Below the pieces are notes generated by a model. The model made no database searches and was not told the origin of the DNA. It was given only the letters and a program-made list of their open reading frames with translations. A stretch of DNA of 42,456 bases, from assembly GCA_900290245.1 (NCBI GenBank), contig OKRB01000103.1:81766-124221 (forward strand), read 5' to 3'. The stretch comes from Candidatus Sulfuritelmatomonas gaucii (GTDB taxonomy: Bacteria; Acidobacteriota; Terriglobia; Terriglobales; Acidobacteriaceae). Shown in pieces: positions 1 to 7,555 of this stretch (its first letter is position 1; every line of letters starts with the position of its first letter). The position numbers and the translations under genes were made by a program.

Positions 1-1
1 C

Positions 2-604
2 CCCAGCCGCTCGTTCACTCTGCGCAATCTCGGTTCAAAACTGCCCGACTGGCTTGCTGCCCGCCCGGAACTGGCAGGGCGCCGCCACCACCTTGCCGTT
101 GACATGGCTCGCATCGAATGGGCTTTCGTTGAGGCGTTTGATTCGGCCGACCGCGACCCGCTCACGCTGGACCAGATCACGACGCTCGATGGCAATTCCC
201 GGCTCGGCCTGCAACCACATCTGCGTCTCGTCGCGCTTGAGTATCCGGCCGACGATCTCGTTCTCAGTCTGCACCAGCGGGAAAAGCGGCAGACCAGTGA
301 AGCCGGGGTGGACCGCGACGACGGCGACGATGCGCCCGTCAGCCTGCCGCCTTTGCGCCGGCGGCCCACCTGGCTTGCCGCCCATCGCGTCGATCTCTCG
401 GTTTACTACCGCCGCCTGGAAAGGGAAGAGTTCCAGATGCTCGCCGCGATTCGGGATGGGGCTCAGCTTGCCGCGGCCATTGAAGCTGGATTTGCAGGCT
501 CGGGCATTGGCCAGTCCCGCCGCGCCGCGCACGTTCGCGAGTGGTTCGCCAACTGGGCCGAACTGGGCTGGATTTGCGCTCCCGATCTTGAATCTCTGCT
601 ATAA
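2..604 (+). CDS. HvfC-like / DUF2063 putative DNA-binding protein, C-terminal part
   Basis: The reading frame is open from the left edge to a TAA at 602-604, so the true start lies outside the window. About 200 residues are visible. The pattern of conserved tryptophans and acidic residues (RIEWAFVEAFD near the middle, WFANWAELGW near the end) is what I associate with the DUF2063/HvfC family, whose N-terminal half was named a putative DNA-binding domain. Genes of this family usually sit between an HvfB-like (DUF692) gene and a DoxX-family gene and take part in maturing small exported metal-binding peptides. Here a DoxX gene follows after 18 bp, which supports the assignment. The DUF692 partner would be expected just left of the window. 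The biochemical role is inferred from context only. An internal ATG at 104 is not the start because the upstream residues also fit the family. Confidence 0.7.
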   Translation, partial: PSRSFTLRNLGSKLPDWLAARPELAGRRHHLAVDMARIEWAFVEAFDSADRDPLTLDQITTLDGNSRLGLQPHLRLVALEYPADDLVLSLHQREKRQTSEAGVDRDDGDDAPVSLPPLRRRPTWLAAHRVDLSVYYRRLEREEFQMLAAIRDGAQLAAAIEAGFAGSGIGQSRRAAHVREWFANWAELGWICAPDLESLL

Positions 605-622
605 GAAACCGGACAGAAGCCT

Positions 623-1126
623 ATGCAAACGCTGGTGAGATTTGTGCGCAATTGCTATGCGGGCGTCACTGCCTTTCTGAATCGCCTGCAAAGCCCGCTG
701 CTGCTCGCCATTCGCCTCTACTGGGGATGGCAATTCGCGCAGGATGGCTGGGGCAAACTCACGCATTTGGCCCGCGTGACAAATTTCTTCGATTCGCTGA
801 ATCTTCCCGCTCCGGGCGCGACCGCAACGCTCGTGGCATCCGTTGAATTCTTCGGCGGCATCCTCCTTGTGCTCGGTCTCGCATCGCGGCTGATCTCGCT
901 GGTTTTGTTCGTGAATATGACCATGGCTTATCTCAGCGTCCCCGACGATCGCGTGAATTTCTCGCACATGTTTTCCAATCCAAGCGATTTTTATAACGCC
1001 ACTCCCTACACCTACTGGTTCACCGCGCTCCTGATTCTCATCCTCGGCCCTGGCCTGTTTTCGATCGACACTCTCATTCGTCGCCGATTTGCGCGGCCAG
1101 CACACGAAGTACGCTCCGCGGTATGA
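623..1126 (+). CDS. DoxX family integral membrane protein
   Basis: This 167-residue protein has four hydrophobic segments (about residues 22-42, 68-90, 92-105 and 130-148), the four-helix layout of DoxX proteins. The motif RLYWGWQFAQDGWGKL near residues 31-46 matches the family's first helix and following loop. DoxX-like proteins lie in the inner membrane. Some are linked to quinone-dependent oxidation or thiol stress, but many have no known reaction. It starts 18 bp after the HvfC-like gene and probably shares its transcript; the HvfB-HvfC-DoxX arrangement is common. The ribosome-binding site ahead of the ATG is weak. I am sure of the family and unsure of the function. Confidence 0.8.
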   Translation: MQTLVRFVRNCYAGVTAFLNRLQSPLLLAIRLYWGWQFAQDGWGKLTHLARVTNFFDSLNLPAPGATATLVASVEFFGGILLVLGLASRLISLVLFVNMTMAYLSVPDDRVNFSHMFSNPSDFYNATPYTYWFTALLILILGPGLFSIDTLIRRRFARPAHEVRSAV

Positions 1127-1162
1127 TCGATGCAAACGATCTTTCATTAGGGCCTCGGGTTC

Positions 1163-2290
1163 ATGCGCATCGTAACTGTGCTCATCTCGCTCGGCGTGGG
1201 AGGAGCAGAAAAGCAGGCGCTGGCTGTTGCGGAGCGCATGGCGAAACGCGGCCATGCGGGGAAAGTGCTTGTGCTCCGGCCGCTTCTGCCGGAAGAGTGG
1301 CGCACCACGCTTCCCACCGTTCATCTCGACATGCGCAAATCGCCGCTCAGTTTTCTTTTAAGCATCCTGCGTGCGCGCCGGTTTCTGCGCGATTTCAAGC
1401 CTGACGTCGTCCACAGCCACAGCTTCCACGCCAACATCTTTGCTCGCGTCCTCAAGATTGCGACTCCCTCCATTCGCGTTGTGTCCACTGTTCACAATGT
1501 CTATGAAGGCGGCTGGCTGCGCATGCTTGCCTACCGCGTCACAGATCCTTTGAGCCGGCGTACCGCCGCTGTGAGCCAGGCGGCATCCACGCGTTTTATT
1601 CAGCTCAAAGCAATTCCGGCACGCAAGAGCCTTGTTGTTCATAACGGAATCGACCTGACCGAGTTCACACCCGACGCTGACCGCCGCGCCGCCACGCGAT
1701 CGGCGATGAACGCCGGCGCACGCTTCGTCTGGTTTACTGCGGGACGCCTCGTGCCGGCCAAGGATTTTCCCAATTTAATTGAGGCCTTCAGGCAGGTTCT
1801 GACGGAGTTCCCCGAAACAGAGTTGTGGATCGCCGGAGCGCCGCCGGATGCAAAAGTGATCCGCCACGACGACGGAAAAACCAGCTTCGTCTGGCTGACC
1901 GCGATAACGAGTAGGATGCGCGACCACGTTCGCTGGCTGGGCCTTCGCCGCGACGTGCCGGCGCTACTCGATGCAGCCGACGCATTCGTGCTGGGATCAG
2001 CGTGGGAAGGGATGCCGCTGGCCGTCGGAGAAGCCATGGCCATGGGAAAGCCGGTGGTGGCAACCGACGCCGGGGGCGTGCGCGAGTTCGTTGGAGACGC
2101 AGGCGCGCTGGTTGCGGCAAGGAATTCCCAGGCGCTCGCTGCAGCGATGCTCGCCATGATGCGCAGGAGCAGGGAAGAGCGGGCGCACCTTGGGCACGCG
2201 GCGCGGAATCGGATACAGGAGCAATTCAGCCTGGATGCAACCGTTGACGCGTGGGAGGAATTGTACAAACGGGTTGTAGCCAATAGCTAA
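1163..2290 (+). CDS. GT4 family glycosyltransferase
   Basis: This 375-residue protein has the two-Rossmann GT-B architecture. The N-terminal glycine-rich loop is seen as SLGVGGAEKQA near residues 9-19. The C-terminal nucleotide-sugar-binding signature WEGMPLAVGEAMAMGKPVV (about residues 284-302) contains the E-x7-E motif of retaining GT4 enzymes. The protein should transfer a sugar from a nucleotide donor to a lipid-linked or polysaccharide acceptor at the cytoplasmic face of the membrane. Donor and acceptor cannot be read from the sequence. It follows the DoxX gene by 36 bp; a TATGAT hexamer at 1122-1127 could give it its own promoter. No polysaccharide cluster surrounds it, so it looks like a stand-alone transferase. 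Confidence 0.85.
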   Translation: MRIVTVLISLGVGGAEKQALAVAERMAKRGHAGKVLVLRPLLPEEWRTTLPTVHLDMRKSPLSFLLSILRARRFLRDFKPDVVHSHSFHANIFARVLKIATPSIRVVSTVHNVYEGGWLRMLAYRVTDPLSRRTAAVSQAASTRFIQLKAIPARKSLVVHNGIDLTEFTPDADRRAATRSAMNAGARFVWFTAGRLVPAKDFPNLIEAFRQVLTEFPETELWIAGAPPDAKVIRHDDGKTSFVWLTAITSRMRDHVRWLGLRRDVPALLDAADAFVLGSAWEGMPLAVGEAMAMGKPVVATDAGGVREFVGDAGALVAARNSQALAAAMLAMMRRSREERAHLGHAARNRIQEQFSLDATVDAWEELYKRVVANS

Positions 2291-2400
2291 CCGGCATTTC
2301 TCAGAGGTCGTCGAAGGATCGTAGCGGTCTCGAGATTCGCTGTCCGGAAGGATACGAGTTTGCCGAACGAAACCTTTTTCAACGAAAAAGCCAAGGCCGC

Positions 2401-2485
2401 CTGTGAAACTGTAGAACTGTGAAACTGTGGACCGCGCTAAATCAATAACTTAGAGCAAAAACCTCACAGTTCTACAGTTTCACAG
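2401..2485. repeat. Inverted pair of octamer tandem repeats
   Basis: The left arm is built of 8-bp units (CTGTGAAA, CTGTAGAA, CTGTGAAA, CTGTGGAC) at 2401-2432. The same units recur in reverse complement at 2464-2485. Positions 2401-2422 and 2464-2485 form a perfect 22-bp inverted repeat around a 41-nt spacer. It lies just after the glycosyltransferase, and its right arm encodes the last codons of the degraded antitoxin gene on the other strand. It could fold into a long RNA hairpin. No T-run follows the stem, but a G/T-rich tract does (2486-2500). Confidence 0.85.
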
Positions 2486-2649
2486 TGGGGTTTTTGGGGG
2501 CAGGGGAAGCGGCGCTTGCGTGAGTTTGCAGCGCCATTTGCTGCAGAGTTTTGGCAATGATGCGTGAGACGGAAGTCATGGTGCTTGCCAGTCCACATGT
2601 GAGCGCGGTAGTACGTATCGGTGGGTACGGGTACGGTGATGTTTTTCAT
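2472..2649 (-). pseudogene. Frameshifted ribbon-helix-helix antitoxin-like gene
   Basis: On the minus strand an ATG at 2649, with GAGGAA ideally placed upstream, opens with MKNITVPVPTDTYYRA, the beta-strand and first-helix pattern of small ribbon-helix-helix antitoxins. After about residue 23 the frame loses similarity. Moving by one base near 2580 restores a sensible continuation, TSVSRIIAKTLQQM, the usual second helix, which then runs to a TAG at 2472. A single-base insertion near 2580 therefore looks to have broken the gene. No PIN-type or other toxin gene lies downstream, so this is a solitary relic. The family is inferred from the pattern; a sequencing error at 2580 would give the same picture with an intact gene. 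Confidence 0.6.
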
Positions 2650-2662
2650 TGGTTCCTCGCAC

Positions 2663-2764
2663 GGTCTCTGACCGCATGAATTCGCCGGATGATTTCGTGA
2701 TTCCCTGGTCTCAAAATCGAGACCAGGGGCACCCAGTTCGTACGAGCCTTAGCGGTCAGAGACC
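2663..2764. repeat. Nested inverted repeats upstream of the antitoxin relic
   Basis: An outer perfect 13-bp inverted repeat (2663-2675 with 2752-2764) encloses an inner perfect 10-bp hairpin (2703-2712 with 2719-2728, 6-nt loop). The whole unit lies just upstream of the minus-strand antitoxin-like start. It could be a palindromic intergenic repeat element or an RNA structure in that gene's leader. From 2765 to 2993 I see no gene and no recognisable site. Confidence 0.7.
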
Positions 2765-2993
2765 TTCCGGGTCCTAGGCTCATCTTGATTGTGCGGGAAA
2801 CGGCGAAATAGTTCGCAAAGCTAAGTAGCTCAGATAGAGCGAGTCACGGGCAGACGGGCTTGACGCCACCATTTTCGACGGAAAATGAGAAAGCTAGCTA
2901 ACGGCTATCAGGGAATCCCTGACGCCTGCCGACTACAAAAGAAGGGGCCGAAGCATGTTGCTCCGGCCCGCTGAAGTTGTCTCCCAAGAGACA

Positions 2994-5900
2994 TCAAAAT
3001 TGGAATGCTGCCTGGATAAAGATTCTCCGTGCCGCGGACGGGCTGCCAAAGATACTGCCGCCGGGTCCGCCTCCGCCTTGCAGGCTGATCGACCTTCCGA
3101 AGTTCTGCGAAGCGACGTTTCCAACCGGTGTTCCATAGTTGATGTCGTTAAAGAGATTCAAAGCCTGCGCGCTGAAGTTGAGCGAGTATTTGCGGCCGGT
3201 GCCGGCATTGCCTCCCATGGGGCCGCCACCGCGCATCCCGCCACCGCCGAACCCACCACCGCCGAAGCCGCCACCGCCGCGGCCGCCGCCTCCGCCACCG
3301 CCGCCAGGGCCGCCTCCACCCGGACCGCCAAAGCCGCCGCCACCGCGCTGCGGGCCGCCCGGTGATTCAACCTTGGGGCCGACGCCAAAAGAGCGGCTGA
3401 CGCGCAGGTTGACGGCTACCGCCGCGGGGCCACTCCCGAAGTTGATCGGGATGATGCTTTCTCCCGTTCCCGGCGTGGTGTCGAAGCAGCCGTACGAGTT
3501 CTGGATATACCGCGTTTGTCCCGCTGTGCAGTCCGATGTTGCCGCGAACGCCGGCCGGTCGAGGTTGATCATGTCGTCGCCGGTCAGGTCATAGGGTGTG
3601 ACCAGGTTGAAGGGCCGCCCCGACTGCGCCACGACGAACGGATTGAAGGAGATTCCCCACTTGGCCGTGTAGTTCCCCATCAGGAAGACCATGTTGCGGG
3701 AGACAAAGCTGGCGCGCCCGTAATCCTGGGTCAGGTTATAGGAATTCGATGCCGTTCCAGTGTCGGCATTGGCAAAGTTCAGGCTGTAGTAACCCATCAG
3801 GCTGAGGTTCGGCCTGAGGCGCGCGTTGAAGTTCACGATGAACTGGTTCTGCTTGAACACCGCTTCGGAGAAGTACTGATCGACAAGGCCGAGGTTCGGG
3901 TCAGGACGCGTGCCCGTCAGCGTCGTGCTGCCGTACTGGTAGGTTCCCGGAAGAAAAGCGTTGGCATCGCGCGTCACAAGCTGGTGCACGCCCAGCGTAT
4001 GCAGGAAAGTGAGCGAGATGGTGGAAGTTTTCGTGACCTGGCGTTCCAGGCTGGCGCCGATCTGCTCGCTGGTGGCCGCGCGATACGCGGAGGAAAGAGT
4101 GTAAATCGAATTTGTCTTGGCCGTACCCACTCCGCAGTTCGCAGAGAACCAGCTTGCCGGTTCCGCCGTGGATGTGAAACAGGTGGGATTCGAGATCACG
4201 GTCTGCGTCTGGCTCTTGCCGTTGCCGCTGAACTGCTCCAGGTCCATCAGGTTTCCGGTGCCAAACCTGTCGAAGAAAAGCCCGAAGCCGCCGCGGAGAA
4301 CGGTCTTGGATACGGTCCCCTTCTTATGCCCGTCAAGCGCGTACGCAAACGCGACGCGCGGGCCAAAATCGCTGTGATCTGCGGTGTGATTCTGCGTCTC
4401 CCAGCGCAGCCCGCCGGAGAGCGTCAGGTAGGGCCGGAACTTCCAGTCGTCCTGCACAAACAGCGCGGCGTCAAACACATTTGCCAACGACCCCAGAGGA
4501 CCGGTCGTGTAGCTCAGCTTGTTGGGCAGGCAGCCCTCCTTCAGATTTGAGTCGGTCGCCTGTGCTGCCGTGCAATCGCTGTTAAACTGTGCGGATCCGA
4601 GCGCGACCTTCTTGTTCGATTCGTTCAGAACGAAGGCATAGGCATCGGCCGAGGGAAACGTGAATGATCCGTTGAAACCCGCGTCGGTCGACTCGGCGTC
4701 GCGGTTATCGCGGGCCCAAAGACCGAGTTTGATCGCCTGCGTGCCCTTGGTCATGGTCGTAATGTTCTGCAGCTCCAGATGATCGGAGTGGTCTTTCGAA
4801 TTTTGGCCGCTGGAGCCTCCGTCTGAGAAAAGCTGCGGCACGCCGAAGCTGGGCGCCGTGCTTACAGGGTTGGTGGTGGTGACTCCGCGCCGGTACTGCA
4901 GGCGTGTTTCGTTTACCATTCTCTCGTTGATGATCTGGGAGTCCATCAACTGGAAGGCATTTTCATTGGTGTAGGAACTGGTGGCCAGCGAGGGCAGGGA
5001 AGTCGCGCCCCTCAGGATGCCGCTTTCGTTCTGACGGAAGAACTGATAGCGCAGCGTCAGCGTGTTCTTCTGGCCCAGTTGCAAATCGATACGCGGCGAG
5101 ACCTCGAGATGAGTCTGTGGAGTGAAAAGCGAGCCGGTGAGGGGAGTTCCGCTGACGTAATACGAATTCGTCAGTGAATTCAGCAATACGGGGTTGGTGA
5201 TGTCGTAGATATCGGCGTCCTGGTAGTTGCGTCCTTCCACGCTGAAAAAGTACGACGCCCACTTCGACATGGAGCCGCTCACGCTGCCGTTGTACTGGAT
5301 CTTGTAGTAGGAGGGGATCACGCCGGTGAACGGGTTCTTCGTGTTGAAGGCATCGTCGTTGCCCATCATGAAGGCGCGCCCATGCAGCGTGTCCGTTCCC
5401 GGCTTGGTGAGGATCTCGATGCGTCCGTATCCGAGCTTGTCGAACTCCGCGGAAAACGGATTCTGATTGATGCGAATCTCGCGTATGGCGGATTTGGGAG
5501 GCAGTTGGCCGCCGGAGAATCCGTCGATATAGATCTGGCCGCCGTTCGGTCCCGCCGAAGGCCCGGCCAGAGCCGACAATTCGTTTGACAGCTCGTCAGG
5601 ATCGTCGGAGAGCGCATCGAGGTCGCTGCCCTTCAGCACCAGGGCGCTGGCATTGGCGTCGGCCTCGGTGCTGACCGTCGGAGCTCCCTCGTCGGTGACC
5701 ACCACCTGCTGCTCAGCCTGCTCAATCGCCATCTTGATGTCGACGTTTTTCGATTGGCCCGCGCTGAGCTGAATGGGCGAGGAAACAAATGGAGCGAAGC
5801 CGGCGAAGGTCGCCTGGATGACGTAACTGCCGGCGGCGAGGCCGTGTACCTGGTACGCGCCGGCGGCGTCGGCAGTGGCGTTGCCTGCGCTCTTGCCATC

Positions 5901-6164
5901 CGCTGTCGCAACGGTCACGATCGTGCCCGGAATGAGCGCGCCCGTGGGATCGGCAATGTGCCCGTGCAACGTGCCGGTTACCGCCGGCGCGGTCTGTGCC
6001 GCAACCGCGGCAGTGGCTGATGGCGCTTGGACGACCGCGGCCGGCTGTGTGCTCGATGCAGCAGTTCCCGCAGCTTGCGGGGCCTGCGCCTGCACCGCAA
6101 CATTGGCCAGAACCATGGCAACTGAAAACAGGAAAATAATCCAACAACTTAATTTGCGATACAC
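2994..6164 (-). CDS. Oar-like TonB-dependent receptor with carboxypeptidase-regulatory domain
   Basis: The protein is about 1,056 residues when started at the GTG at 6164, which has AGAGGA five bases upstream. Earlier in-frame starts run into the preceding gene. Order: a signal peptide ending near VQAQA, a carboxypeptidase-regulatory beta-sandwich (about 65-145), a plug domain containing YIDGFSGGQLPPKSAIREI, then a long beta-barrel ending in a terminal Phe as in outer-membrane proteins. Such receptors import ligands across the outer membrane with TonB energy. The Oar branch is greatly expanded in Acidobacteriota and its ligands are mostly unknown. A glycine-rich stretch (DNA about 3215-3350) interrupts the barrel near the C-terminus. 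It lies 40 bp downstream of the DUF5666-like gene and is probably co-transcribed; a Fur-box-like site ahead of that gene suggests iron control. Confidence 0.88.
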   Translation of the reverse strand: MYRKLSCWIIFLFSVAMVLANVAVQAQAPQAAGTAASSTQPAAVVQAPSATAAVAAQTAPAVTGTLHGHIADPTGALIPGTIVTVATADGKSAGNATADAAGAYQVHGLAAGSYVIQATFAGFAPFVSSPIQLSAGQSKNVDIKMAIEQAEQQVVVTDEGAPTVSTEADANASALVLKGSDLDALSDDPDELSNELSALAGPSAGPNGGQIYIDGFSGGQLPPKSAIREIRINQNPFSAEFDKLGYGRIEILTKPGTDTLHGRAFMMGNDDAFNTKNPFTGVIPSYYKIQYNGSVSGSMSKWASYFFSVEGRNYQDADIYDITNPVLLNSLTNSYYVSGTPLTGSLFTPQTHLEVSPRIDLQLGQKNTLTLRYQFFRQNESGILRGATSLPSLATSSYTNENAFQLMDSQIINERMVNETRLQYRRGVTTTNPVSTAPSFGVPQLFSDGGSSGQNSKDHSDHLELQNITTMTKGTQAIKLGLWARDNRDAESTDAGFNGSFTFPSADAYAFVLNESNKKVALGSAQFNSDCTAAQATDSNLKEGCLPNKLSYTTGPLGSLANVFDAALFVQDDWKFRPYLTLSGGLRWETQNHTADHSDFGPRVAFAYALDGHKKGTVSKTVLRGGFGLFFDRFGTGNLMDLEQFSGNGKSQTQTVISNPTCFTSTAEPASWFSANCGVGTAKTNSIYTLSSAYRAATSEQIGASLERQVTKTSTISLTFLHTLGVHQLVTRDANAFLPGTYQYGSTTLTGTRPDPNLGLVDQYFSEAVFKQNQFIVNFNARLRPNLSLMGYYSLNFANADTGTASNSYNLTQDYGRASFVSRNMVFLMGNYTAKWGISFNPFVVAQSGRPFNLVTPYDLTGDDMINLDRPAFAATSDCTAGQTRYIQNSYGCFDTTPGTGESIIPINFGSGPAAVAVNLRVSRSFGVGPKVESPGGPQRGGGGFGGPGGGGPGGGGGGGGRGGGGFGGGGFGGGGMRGGGPMGGNAGTGRKYSLNFSAQALNLFNDINYGTPVGNVASQNFGRSISLQGGGGPGGSIFGSPSAARRIFIQAAFQF

Positions 6165-6204
6165 GATTTCCTCTTGATTCTCCTTACGAAAAATGAACAT
6201 GAGA

Positions 6205-7383
6205 TTACTGGCCGGTATCGGGCGAGCCCTGATCCAGGCTCCAGCTCGAAAGCAGGTCCTGCGCCTCCGGAGCCTCAAGCAATGGTTCGACCCCCGCGAG
6301 CAGCTTGATCGCGTTCAGGCCCGATGAGTCCTCCGTCGCTACGATCATCACCGCCTCGCCTTTCTTCAAAGCGGGGAGCTGAATAACTGGCGCGCGCTCC
6401 AGCACCGTCTCCAGATCCATCCTCCCGGATCCGCTGCCCGCCTGGCTGAAGCTGCGCTGGGCCCCACCGTTGCCTGTGCCATTCACACCGGCACCGGCAC
6501 GAGCTCCCCCGCCGTTTGCACCCGCACGGCCGCCGGCGCCTCCCGCGTTCCCCTTCAGGCGCGCGGCAAGAAGTGTCGCCATGTTGTCATCAAGCCGCCG
6601 CAACTGCGAATCGGGCTCGATGTGGATGGTGACGGGCTTCTTGGTGGACAGGTCCTTCACGGTCACGCTTGAAGCCGAAGTATCCGTGGATAGCACCGTG
6701 CCGGGAATGCTCCTGAAGGTGCCCGAGACGATTCCTGTTGCATCCATTGAAGCATTGTCGGCGCTCTTGGTCCCGCGCGCCCACAGCTGGTCGCCGGCGC
6801 GGATGTCACCGATGGGTGCGGGCTGCGCCTGGTCAAAGCGCACGGATCCCGGAGCGTAACGCTTGAGTACCGTCGCTTTGGTGGTGTTCACGGTGACTTC
6901 CTTGGTCGCAGTCCCTACCCGCATGTTCACGACGATGGCGCCCGTTGCCGGATCGATGCTCTTCACCAGGCCGTGCACGCCCTGGTTCCATGCTTCGATC
7001 TCCGCAGCCTGCATCTTGGCGACATCGGCGTGCTTGATGGCGATAAGCCGCAAGGCTTGTGGCGTGCCGCTGGTGACGCTGGGATCAAGGTTCACCAGCA
7101 CGCGATCTCCAGTCGTCAGGCCGCTGAATTCGAGGGGCTGCGCCTTGGTTAAATCAGTCTGCCCGGGCTCGATCTGCTTCAGCTGCGCCGTAGACGGGAC
7201 CTGGACCTGGTGCTCGTCTCCCGCATCGGTCTTCACGGTCAGCGTGTCGCCGCTGATGGCGGTAATCGTGCCCAGATAGCGCGTTGCCTGCGCCCGCGCT
7301 CCAGGCGCGGCCGCCAGTAGAAGCGCCGCCAGTGCCACGACCATCGAGGCTACTGGCCCACACGATCTTTTCCCGCTGAACAT
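6205..7383 (-). CDS. Exported DUF5666-like protein
   Basis: I start this at the ATG at 7383, which has GGAG nine bases upstream; a GTG at 7398 in the same frame is less likely. The product is about 392 residues. It has a signal peptide (hydrophobic core MVVALAALLLAAAPGARAQA) followed by repeated small beta-barrel modules. The phrases GTITAISGDTLTVKTDAG, GLVKSIDPATGAIVVNM and GTVLSTDTSASSVTVKDL mark three successive copies of the same fold, as in DUF5666 proteins. A Gly/Ala/Asn-rich linker lies around residues 280-315. No enzymatic motif is visible. It is the promoter-proximal gene of a probable operon with the TonB-dependent receptor, so a periplasmic or outer-membrane accessory role is possible, but that is inference. 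Confidence 0.7.
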   Translation of the reverse strand: MFSGKRSCGPVASMVVALAALLLAAAPGARAQATRYLGTITAISGDTLTVKTDAGDEHQVQVPSTAQLKQIEPGQTDLTKAQPLEFSGLTTGDRVLVNLDPSVTSGTPQALRLIAIKHADVAKMQAAEIEAWNQGVHGLVKSIDPATGAIVVNMRVGTATKEVTVNTTKATVLKRYAPGSVRFDQAQPAPIGDIRAGDQLWARGTKSADNASMDATGIVSGTFRSIPGTVLSTDTSASSVTVKDLSTKKPVTIHIEPDSQLRRLDDNMATLLAARLKGNAGGAGGRAGANGGGARAGAGVNGTGNGGAQRSFSQAGSGSGRMDLETVLERAPVIQLPALKKGEAVMIVATEDSSGLNAIKLLAGVEPLLEAPEAQDLLSSWSLDQGSPDTGQ

Positions 7384-7420
7384 AAACCTCAACTCCACGG
7401 TCCTGAACTACCAGGAATAG

Positions 7421-7435
7421 TGATAAAGATTCTCA
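7421..7435. promoter_or_regulatory. Fur-box-like site
   Basis: TGATAAAGATTCTCA is a 7-1-7 near-palindrome close to the Fur consensus half-site TGATAAT; the left half matches at 6 of 7 positions and the right half, read in reverse, as TGAGAAT, also 6 of 7. It lies 38 bp upstream of the minus-strand start at 7383, where a Fur repressor would block the promoter of the DUF5666-receptor operon. It is 121 bp from the divergent permease start. Confidence 0.55.
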
Positions 7436-7543
7436 TTTCCTAGACGAAACAGTGCCTCAAAAGGTTGAAATCCCGTCTCAGGATCTGCGAGGATCGCCGG
7501 CAAGTTCCCGCAAACCCTGCATTTGTGTCATTTGCGGAACCGA

Positions 7544-7549
7544 TATAAT
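7544..7549 (+). promoter_or_regulatory. TATAAT -10 element for a probable leaderless transcript
   Basis: A perfect TATAAT ends six bases before the GTG at 7556. Transcription would start at or next to the start codon, giving a leaderless mRNA. This fits the absence of a ribosome-binding site there. No good -35 hexamer is seen 16-18 bp upstream. Confidence 0.55.
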
Positions 7550-7555
7550 CGGCCC

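Noticed and set aside
3516..4550. 344-codon plus-strand open frame opposite the TonB-dependent receptor
   Set aside because: The receptor frame on the minus strand has a signal peptide, domains and a proper C-terminus; this frame has no family features and is a by-product of GC-rich codon use.
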